A stretch of 64,000 bases of DNA from Diploptera punctata (taxonomy: Eukaryota; Arthropoda; Insecta; Blattodea; Blaberidae), in NCBI GenBank assembly GCA_030220185.1, contig JASPKZ010003844.1:3246001-3310000 (forward strand), given 5' to 3'. Within the stretch, counting starts at the first letter, position 1. Each line of letters starts with the position of its first letter. Positions 55,804-64,000 of the stretch are shown here, in pieces. A program made the position numbers and the translations under genes. A model generated the notes under the pieces. The model worked only from the letters and a program-made list of their open reading frames with translations. It was not told the origin of the DNA and did not search any database.

Positions 55804-56089
55804 TCAGAAAATGTTGTCTGTTTTTTTTTTTCGCTCTCTCTTTCATGGTCTCCAATATAAAATCGTTCCCATAAGCGTACAGTGTAAAAATTGAACATCA
55901 GAGTGATAATTCAGATGGATATATAGTAGTAGTAGGACTTTATTAGACAAAAAGTAAGATATTTACAATATTATTTACAAATATGGGTCGCACGGGCAGT
56001 AAGCCGTACGTGCTGTTGACAGTCCGTTACAATAAAGTAATAATTGCTACTAGTGTAAAGAAAAATAAACAACAAAAAATCAATAACAT

Positions 56090-57362
56090 TACAATTACAT
56101 AAAGAAAACACAATAATATTACAATTAAATAATAACAATAGCATTATACACTAAAAAAAATTAACATTACAATTACATAAAGAAAACACAATAATATTAC
56201 AATTAAATAATAACACAATAGCATTATACACTAAAAAAACATTAACATTACAATTACATAAAGAAAACACAATAATATTACAATTAAATAATAACACAAT
56301 AGCATTATACACTAAAAAAACATTAACATTACAATTACATAAAGAAAACACAATAATATTACAATTAAATAATAACACAATAGCATTATACACTAAAAAA
56401 ACATTAACATTACAATTACATAAAGAAAACACAATAATATTACAATTAAATAATAACACAATAGCATTATACACTAAAAAAACATTAACATTACAATTAC
56501 ATAAAGAAAACACAATAATATTACAATTAAATAATAACACAATAGCATTATACACTAAAAAAACATTAACATTACAATTACATAAAGAAAACACAATAAT
56601 ATTACAATTAAATAATAACACAATAGCATTATACACTAAAAAAACATTAACATTACAATTACATAAAGAAAACACAATAATATTACAATTAAATAATAAC
56701 AATAGCATTATACACTAAAAAAAATTAACATTACAATTACATAAAGAAAACACAATAATATTACAATTAAATAATAACACAATAGCATTATACACTAAAA
56801 AAAACATAACATTACAATTACTAAAGAAAACACAATAATATTACAATTAAATAATAACACAATAGCATTATACACTAAAAAACATTAACATTACAATTAC
56901 ATAAAGAAAACACAATAATATTACAATTAAATAATAACACAATAGCATTATACACTAAAAAAACACTAACATTACAATTACATAAAGAAAACACAATAAT
57001 ATTACAATTAAATAATAACACAATAGCATTATACACTAAAAAAACATTAACATTACAATTACATAAAGAAAACACAATAATATTACAATTAAATAATAAC
57101 ACAATAGCATTATACACTAAAAAAACATTAACATTACATTTACATAAAGAAAACACAATAATGTTACAATTAAATAATAACACAATAGCATTATACACTA
57201 AAAAAACATTAACATTACAATTACATAAAGAAAACACAATAATATTACAATTAAATAATAACACAATAGCATTATACACTAAAAAAAATTAACATTACAA
57301 TTACATAAAGAAAACACAATAATATTACAATTAAATAATAACACAATAGCATTATACACTAA
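56090..57362. repeat. 81-bp tandem repeat, about 16 units
   Basis: Each unit includes ACATTACAATTACATAAAGA, AAACACAATAATATTACAAT and ACACAATAGCATTATACACT. Units are nearly identical; a few are 79 bp. Because 81 is divisible by three, the minus strand stays open for 185 and 134 codons, which is a by-product and not a protein. Confidence 0.96.
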
Positions 57363-57417
57363 TTAATTTATAGGCCCTATATAATTGTTAAGAATTAATG
57401 GTATTGCATTTTGATAA

Positions 57418-57791
57418 TGGCTGTCCCTGTCTTTTTGTATGGGAGTGAATCTTGGATTACCACTACCAAACAAGAAAGTAAAATCCAAGCAGCCGAGATG
57501 AAATTTTTAAGAAGAATAAAAGGCTGCACTATAATGGACCAGATAAGAAACGAGGATATCCGTGAAGAACTGCAGATCTACTCCATAAAAGAAAAGATAT
57601 TTAACAACAAGATCCAGTGGTAAGAACATGCAGAAAGAATGGAAGAAAGAAGATTACCAACTAAAATCTTCCATTATTTTCCAAGAGGAAGAAGAGATGT
57701 CGGACGTCCTCGGAAGAGATGGTCTTAGATCTATTAGTGAAGACGGAACAGGCAACTCTTGCCTAAACCAGAAAGTGATGAAGAAGAAGAA
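57418..57791 (+). mobile_element. 5'-truncated LINE with 12-bp TSD
   Basis: AVPVFLYGSESWITTTKQES, IQAAEMKFLRRIKGCTIMDQ, RNEDIREELQIYSIKEKIFN, then GRRDVGRPRKRWS after a frameshift, and a (GAA)n tail. GCATTTTGATAA flanks it at 57406-57417 and 57792-57803. Nested in the T3 LINE. Confidence 0.93.
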
Positions 57792-57995
57792 GCATTTTGA
57801 TAACATATATTTATTCATGAATGAGTGTTGTCCTTATTTTCCGCGTTTTGTCCAGAAATTTACCGAGGTTTATCCAATTTTCTGGATTTACCAATAACTC
57901 GTAGCATGCCAATCTTTCCCGATTTGAATTTAGAAATCTTTCCGGTAATAACTGACGTCTCCAATATTCTAAATCATTAGGCTATATTTGCCTAA

Positions 57996-58519
57996 TATAT
58001 GTATAAAGAGAGAGACTGAAAACAGAATGTTAAATACTTGACAGTACTACGAGTATCTTTCCCCAAGAGATTGTTAAATGTCTACAATTTTCTCGGTAAA
58101 GCAAAATGATTATGGCCTTTTAATAGAAGTTGTGATATTTAACACTAGAATCAGTCCTTCAAGTGGTGCTTTCAACGTAGAAAATGTTATTTAGGCCAAA
58201 TAACTTGGAACAAAGGAATGAATGTCCCTTTGCAAGTTTCTTGATAATTAGGCACAATGATGTATACGTAACCAATTTCAAATTCAACTAAGTTAGTGGA
58301 TTTTAAATTTTCCATTTCATGGCGCAAAATGGTTTCCTCAATTTCATTAAAAGTATTAACATAAATGTTACCAGCTAAATGAACTACTCAAACTCTTCCA
58401 TCTTGATATGTGAAAATCCCATTTCACCGTTCATTCTTTCTTGTGCCGACTGCACAAATAAAAAAAAATTAACTGTTCAAATTGATACAGTTTGTTTTTG
58501 TTTCAGATTATTTACCAAA
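57996..58519. other. Region upstream of LyzB, no repeat recognised
   Basis: May contain the LyzB 5' UTR intron and, further upstream, its promoter. I could not place a TATA box or transcription start with confidence. Confidence 0.4.
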
Positions 58520-58649
58520 ATGAAAAGTATATTTTGCATTATTGCTGGCCTAGCAGCCATTTCTTATACAAATGCCAGAATTTACGATGCTGAATCTCTT
58601 ACCAGCGATCTGAGAAATTTCGGCGTTCCAGAAGATCAGATCCCAACGT
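58520..58649 (+). CDS. LyzB coding exon 1
   Basis: 130 bases from ATG. TTTTTGTTTCAG ends 14 bases before the ATG, an acceptor-like sequence as in LyzA, so a 5' UTR intron is likely here too. It encodes a signal peptide and a mature start lacking the conserved cysteine. The donor GTAAGT follows the first base of split codon 44. Confidence 0.9.
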
Positions 58650-61600
58650 GTAAGTTTGTAAATTAATTAATGTATTTAATATGTGATTCAATTATTATCG
58701 TATCATAAAAGTATTATTTAGGGTATTCTATGCCTACATTGTTCAAACAGAATATCCAACTTAAGGGTGAGATTATGCAATAAATTTTAAACTAATCTAG
58801 TGGCCCATTTTCTCACCTAACGAAATAAAATGAGCACAGGCGGACTCCTGGAATAGATTAGCCATTAATTATTTATTTATTTTTCATAAATTTAACTAAA
58901 TGAGAAGGTGCATTTCATAAAAAATAACAGTATTTATAGTATGAGAGTCCACCGCTGTGGTCTCGGGTTCGATCCCCGGTCGGGGCAGTTTTTCTGGGTG
59001 ATGTTTTTATCGGGGGTTTTTCCTCACCTGTAAGACAAACGTCAGGAAAACTTTAAGGCCCAAACGATCCCAGAAATCATATGGCCATCATCATCATCAT
59101 CATCCTTCACCGGTGTGGAAAGCAACGGGAAGCTACCACACCTACGTATAATTCCCTAGTAAAGCTGCAAGCATAGCATGAAAATGCTATGATTGCAGTG
59201 AAGGACCTGCCTTCGGGCAGAATTACTATGGATGGATGGATAGTATGAGACAATTTTTTAGTTGTTACGTTATGCATTCCTAATATTAATGATGCCATGG
59301 ATTATATTCTCATATTAGCTGATACCTGGCCTGCGCTGCTATGCCTAAATAAATTGAATATGATTTTTCCTTCACCTAATAGTTTTATAATATAATAGAT
59401 AGCAGCTAAACACTCGCCGTACCTGAAAACCTGTAGCTATGTACAAAGGTATACAATGTGAACCAAACGTGGCTATTGATAAGAGTCAATTTTTAATTTT
59501 GAAATTCAGGTAAATCCTCATTTCTAACGATCGGATTTCGCTGATTTTTTGTTGATACCTACCTCGGTTTATTTCAATGTAATAAACTTAGTTTCTTAGT
59601 AAAACATCGAAAATTGCGACCGCTAGAGCGATTTTTAAATTTTCGTTTCAGGTGAACTTCTACACATTGTGGTTTTAGAACTTAAAAGATAGCATAAATA
59701 TCCCTCTCCATGAAAAAATGCGTATATGTGTTACTTTCAAAGCAATCGGTGAAGAACTTTTATAGATTTAAGATTTTCAACAGACGAACATTTACATTTT
59801 TATTTGTATACATTTATTTGCTAATTTAATTAATTATTTTATTTATTTTTCAATTAAGCACTTAATATTCTGTTTTAAAACTTTTTGTATTGCTATAACA
59901 ATTCTTTAAGGTTAAATCTCTTTCATAAATTAAAATGTTTAAAATTTTACAATTAATTTACCTATATTATAAATGCCTAACTATTTGACATGTCATATTT
60001 ATAATTAAGGCTAGGATTCGTATGTAATTACATATTCTTTCTCTTTGCTCATACGCAGCTAAAAATTATAAATTTCCACGAATTAGGAACTTTCTTATCA
60101 AATATCAAAAGTTATCATTACATATTTTACATATTTCATCATAATTACATATTTTTACATATTTTAATATTTTTTTATGTAAAACTACATATTCTCTCTC
60201 ATAATTTAAAAAAATAATTTCATAAGCGGAATAACATTTTAAACTATCTGTATGACAGTATTTTATTCACACTACGAAGTCAGGTACCTGCACACTGAAA
60301 CGAATTTTGCAAGCTATCCAAAAGCTACAAAAAAAAAGAGGTCAAGGAAGAATTCATTCAACTGACACCATAAATATAGCTATACAAAGACACTGTGACT
60401 TGGGTGTAGGATACCACATTGAATATATCTTTTAAAACTACCACAGAACCATCTGTTTTATGAATGAAATAGTAGACACATGACAACAGTTTCTCATTCA
60501 CCATGTGATAACAATTGTGTATCCTCCTCATCTCTGCTCTTCAGTCCCTTGGAATAGCTACAATCTGTTTTAAAAATGTTTGTTTCGTTGTTATATGAGT
60601 ATAAACATTATAATTTTGTACTGTATTTATAAAGTTGTTTGTTGATACAATAGAGATTGAATCCATGTAGAAAAAAATTGAAAAAAAATAGCACAGGAGG
60701 AATTGTCATTGTCTCTCACCCAGCGAATCCAGGTTCGATTCAAGTTAATTTCCTTGATAGGGTTTTATCTGTGTCGCTCCCAATTCTAATATATATGTAA
60801 GGTAATTTAGGTCATTTGCATTTGCTATCCCACTCATCTAAGCACATTCTTGTCGTTTACTGATATCGCCATAAATTATCATAAAATAAAAACAAGAGGC
60901 GATCAACATTTCTTAAAATTGAAATTATGCACTATAATTTGTTGTTAAGATACAATGGAATATTCTAAATATTATCATATCAGGCTTAACATATATTTTA
61001 TTTATTTAATTAATTAGATTTTACACCATAGCTGTTTGATCTGTAACAAGTACTGAAAGTTGTGAAACTTCTTATACATCCATTCGAACATTTCCGTCCT
61101 TTTCTGTTTCTACCTCTTTTTCCCCTCTCATAATAAAATGCAACATTGCGATGCTTTCTATTTTTCTTCCACAAGACTTTTAGTTTCAGTGTCTTCATCG
61201 GTATTATTTTGACTGTCTCAGTGTTTCATTGAATTTCGTGTGATGGCTCCTGTAGCATCAAAATTATCGTCTAAGTTAAAATCGTGGGTTAAAGTAGATG
61301 ATTCGTTCACTACTGATGGAGATGTGGTTCGGTGCCAAGCTTGCAATAAGAAGATAGGTTGTTCAATGAAATCTCAACTTGAACAACATGTTCGCAGTGC
61401 TCTGCATGCTAAAAACAAAGGACTACAAACATCTAAAAAGCAAGTGCTTCTATGTCAAATGCAACAGTCTTCAAATGTAAGGAGTGAATTCTTCCATGAC
61501 ATGTGTAATGCTATGGTTGCCGCAAATATTCCTTGGTACAAACTCCAGGTACCTAAATATCGTGCATTTTAGAGAAGTATTGTGGGAGGCAGATTCCTAA

Positions 61601-63390
61601 CGATTCTACGCTCCGAAAAAACTACATGCATTTGTGTTACAATGAAGCAATGACATATGTGCGACGTGATATAGGCAACAACTATATATGGATCACTGTC
61701 GATGAAACAACGGATGTAAAAGGTCGCTATATTGCCACCCTTGTGATTGGTAAGCTGGATGGAAAAGAATCCCCCACACCTTTCCTGATTTCTTCTAAAA
61801 CGTTGGAGCATGCAAATCATGCAACAGTGGCTCGTTTTGTGAACGATGTACTTAAAGTGTTGTGGCCTGAAGGCGTTCAAGAAGACAAAGTCATTGTCCT
61901 TTATTGTGATGCTGCGGCGTACATGCTAAAGACGGGAACTGCTCTACGTGTGTTTTATCAAAATATGATCCATTACACCTGTCTTGCACATGGACTGCAA
62001 CGTGTTGCCGAAAAAGTGCGAAGTAACTATCCACAAATCAATAGCATTATTTCAAACACCAAGAAAGTGTTTGTTAAAGCCCCCCAACGTGTGCTGCACT
62101 ATAGAGAACAATTACCAAATGTGAAATTACCCCCTGAACCTGTCCTCACTAGATGGGGTACATGGATTGAGGCTGCCTGCTTTTATAGTGACTATTTTAA
62201 AGAAGTGAAGTCTGTAATAGACTCATTTCCAAGTAAATCAGCCGTTTCTATTAGAGAGGCTCAAAGTGCCTTCGGTGAGTTCAAGGTACAGTGCCAATTG
62301 GCATATGTTAAAAGAAATTTTGGATTCATTTCTGACAGTATTGTAAAATTAGAAACTTGTGGCATGACTCTGAAGGAATCACTGAACATTGTCGAGGACG
62401 TTAAATCTAAGTTAAGTGTCGTTCAAGGAAATGTTGGAATAAACATAATGAAAAAATTTGACTCTGTTATGGAAAGAAACCCTGGCTTCTCGACATTGAC
62501 TACAGTGTGTAAAATCCTCAACGGGGAAGAAGAGAATCCTCCAGAATACATACCTCCTGAAAAATTTCATCTGCTTAAATTTGCACCAGCTACTTCCTGT
62601 GATGTGGAAAGAACATTATCTGCTTATAAAAACATTCTCTCTGACCGACGACACTCCATGACAATGGAAAACTTGGATATGTATCTCATAGTTCATTGCA
62701 ATTTAAAGTGAAATAAGTAGATAGTTTCTGTATTCGCTGTAGGGGCTAAAGATAGATTAAAGAGTGACTACGAAAACATTATATAATTATAACTAAAAAT
62801 ACATTTTGTAACATGTTTTTTTTATTTAGCCACTTTATTAATTGTTGCATTTAAAAAAATAAATAAATTTAATACATTTTATTTATTATATCAACATGTT
62901 TAATTAATAATTGCCCCACACTTTACTTTTTATTATTAAAATCAGGAATCAACAACTTAATATTTAGTATAAATTTACATAAAACTTAAATTTTAATGCA
63001 TTTAAAATTACATATTTTAAGAATTTTTTATGTAATATTACATATTTCACCAAATATTATTACATAAATATGTACATATTTTGCATGTTAATATTACATA
63101 AAAATCCTAGCTTTATTTATAATGAAAGTGTCCAATTAAAACTTAAAAATTGCAGATTAATAACCCCTCATGCTTAGCTAAAATAATTATATATTTTATA
63201 GACTCCTATATTATATAACTATTATTAATTTTATAATTTATTTATATTGTTTACCTTTTTTATTTATTACTTATATATTTATTTCCTTTGCTGTACAGTT
63301 GTATGCATTGCTCAACACGAGAGCTCCTTCAATACAGGAATTGTAGGTAATCCCAACAGTGATAATTCCCAGGATTATGGATTGTTTCAG
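58520..63390 (+). CDS. c-type lysozyme paralogue LyzB, 5' two exons (partial gene)
   Basis: Exons 58520-58649 and 63299-63390 have the same lengths (130 and 92) and phases as LyzA exons 1 and 2, so this is a paralogue; exons 3 and 4 must lie past the right edge. Seen: signal peptide ([14 protein letters not shown], ending TNA), then [27 protein letters not shown] and NSQDYGLFQ. Catalytic Glu51 and Asp69 are kept. Two key residues differ: the first mature cysteine is Ala24, so the Cys6-Cys127 bridge cannot form, and Trp44 (hydrophobic-box Trp28 in hen lysozyme) is Phe. Donors GTAAGT and GTAGGT and acceptor CTGTACAG are canonical. Intron 1 (4649 bp) holds a SINE and a hAT element. It could be an active, diverged muramidase or a lysozyme-like protein; nothing in the visible part marks it as a pseudogene. 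Confidence 0.9.
58947..59239 (+). mobile_element. SINE family S1 in LyzB intron 1, 11-bp TSD
   Basis: ATAGTATGAGA at 58936-58946 and 59240-59250. The head is shortened: TCCACCGCTGTGGTCTCGGG joins directly to the B box GTTCGATCCCCGG, losing about 40 bases between the A and B boxes. Same strand as LyzB. Confidence 0.93.
59251..60005. other. LyzB intron 1, left of the hAT element
   Basis: Contains a fragment (59315-59360, TAGCTGATACCTGGCCTGCG) like the left end of the tandem-unit element at 21700. Otherwise AT-rich with nothing recognised. Confidence 0.5.
60006..63115 (+). mobile_element. hAT transposon in LyzB intron 1
   Basis: 3110 bp. The left end TAAGGCTAGGATTCGTATGT and the right end, inverted, TAAAGCTAGGATTTTTATGT are near-identical. 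TTTATAAT repeats at 59998-60005 and 63116-63123, the 8-bp duplication typical of hAT. Subterminal regions are full of TACATATT-like motifs on both sides, which could be transposase-binding repeats. The transposase gene inside is frameshifted. Confidence 0.93.
61240..62711 (+). pseudogene. hAT transposase with one frameshift
   Basis: Part 1 (61240-61572) starts [15 protein letters not shown] and has a BED-type zinc finger (C31-x2-C34-x14-H49-x5-H55). Part 2 (open through the second frame to 62711) has the RNase H-like core: WITVDETTD (first Asp), [10 protein letters not shown] (second Asp), YTCLAHGLQ (the hAT C..H motif), TRWGTW, and [20 protein letters not shown] (catalytic Glu in the C-terminal dimerisation region). 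The frame changes within a T run near 61566-61570, where one base looks lost. Otherwise about 490 residues are open and all catalytic residues survive, so decay is very recent or the break is a sequencing error. Confidence 0.9.
63299..63390 (+). CDS. LyzB coding exon 2
   Basis: 92 bases between a CTGTACAG acceptor and a GTAGGT donor, in phase with exon 1. It encodes [16 protein letters not shown] and QDYGLFQ, the catalytic exon of c-type lysozymes. Split codon 44 is TTT (Phe) where Trp is usual. The next exon should begin with a residue pair like IN followed by xxYWC, and was not found before 64000. Confidence 0.92.
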
Positions 63391-63540
63391 GTAGGTAGAG
63401 CAATAAAATAATTGAGCGATAAATGTTGAAGTGTGGTGGTTTGTAGCTTACGGATCAAGTAGGCGATGGCTAGTTCCACAATTGCAAAGTCCTAACTGTG
63501 AGTAAAGGTAGAGGGGCATCTCATTACTTTTAACTTCATA
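63391..63540. other. LyzB intron 2, start
   Basis: Begins with the GTAGGT donor and is non-coding. A LINE fragment follows from about 63545, and the next exon is outside the window. Confidence 0.6.
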
Positions 63541-63544
63541 CAAA

Positions 63545-64000
63545 ATTCTAACAAGTATATTAGTAAGCAGACTTACTCCTTATATTGATGACATTCTAAG
63601 ATATCTTCAATGTGGATTTAGAAGAAACAGGTCTACGACAGATCAGATGTTTAGTATAAGACAGATTTTAGAAAAGAAAAGGGAATACAATGGTACCGTA
63701 CATCAGCTATACGTAGACTTCAAAAAGGCATACAATTCAATTAAGAGGGAGAAGTTATGTAGTATCCTAAAAAGTTAGTTAGACTTATAGGAATGTATCT
63801 AAATGGCATAAAGAGTAGGGTTCGTGTAGGCAAACAGTTTTCGGATACTTTTGAAATTCACAATGGGTTGAAGCAAGGATATGCACTATCTCCTCTACTA
63901 TCTAATTTTGTACTAGAGCATGCCATCAAATCTTTAGAGGATGAAGGAGGCCTACAACTCAATGGTATTAATAAAGCTATTAGTTTATGCTGGTGATGTA
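63545..64000 (+). mobile_element. LINE family R1 RT domain, runs off the window
   Basis: YLQCGFRRNRSTTDQMFSIR, HQLYVDFKKAYNSIKREKLC (motif A), a short deletion, YLNGIKSRVRVGKQFSDTFE, HNGLKQGYALSPLLSNFVLE (motif B) and a final frame reading VYAGDV where the YADD box should be. Extends further 5' in the RT than any other R1 copy here. Inactive. Confidence 0.88.

Larger units (their letters stand above)
55925..57995 (-). mobile_element. LINE family T3 with amplified 3' UTR
   Basis: The minus strand begins near 57995 with the ORF2 end (LEYWRRQLLPERFLNSNRED). It is interrupted by another LINE at 57418-57791, continues through the 81-bp array, and ends with the CGGACTGTCAACAGCACGTA block and (CTA)n. 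Same order as 43561-44030, where the array is one unit. Confidence 0.83.

Noticed and set aside
56151..57279. Two repetitive open frames (185 and 134 codons) on the minus strand
   Set aside because: They follow the 81-bp tandem units in a LINE 3' UTR; the unit length divisible by three explains the lack of stops.

Overview
The window looks like nuclear DNA of a large, repeat-rich insect genome. The two real host genes are split by kilobase introns, both are insect-style c-type lysozymes, and nearly everything else is transposon debris: non-LTR retrotransposons, tRNA-derived SINEs, Tc1/mariner, pogo-like, hAT and Penelope elements, and long (TACA)n and (TTA)n microsatellites. My inference is a cockroach or other blattodean; that rests on general character, not on a search.

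Host genes. A complete four-exon c-type lysozyme (LyzA) lies on the minus strand, 19104 down to 8032. Its exons are 18975-19104, 16432-16523, 10216-10279 and 8032-8168. They join in phase to a 140-residue precursor with a signal peptide, eight cysteines and both catalytic acids. Its third intron appears to start with GC instead of GT. A second lysozyme (LyzB) starts on the plus strand at 58520, with exons 58520-58649 and 63299-63390 that match LyzA's first two exons in length and phase. The rest of LyzB lies beyond the right edge. LyzB keeps the catalytic Glu and Asp but has lost the first cysteine and the hydrophobic-box tryptophan. The two genes are divergent (head to head), with about 39 kb of transposon-filled DNA between their start codons. 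Each ATG sits just after a splice-acceptor-like sequence, which suggests a shared 5' UTR intron.

Layout. 1-5000: a SINE, old repeats and a truncated LINE with target duplications. 4978-7349: a 320-bp foldback next to two Penelope-like copies joined head to head. 7500-19104: LyzA, its introns packed with LINE pieces, three tRNA-like copies, a mariner relic and SINEs. 19200-28000: SINEs, MITEs, a tandem-unit element, a TA-flanked TIR element, a pogo-like element and nested LINEs. 28280-36545: repeat family A, one copy split by a Tc1 element with an intact DD34E transposase and perfect 27-bp terminal repeats. 37147-47600: pogo-like and hAT-like relics, LINEs, SINEs and two (TACA)n tracts. 47600-58000: a mariner relic, SINEs, several copies of one LINE family, and a LINE 3' UTR carrying sixteen 81-bp units. 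58520-64000: LyzB, with a SINE and a 3.1-kb hAT element inside intron 1, and a LINE running off the end.

No operon, rRNA, CRISPR array, prophage or bacterial feature was seen. Element ends are mostly supported by target-site duplications read directly from the sequence; clade names for degraded LINEs are tentative.
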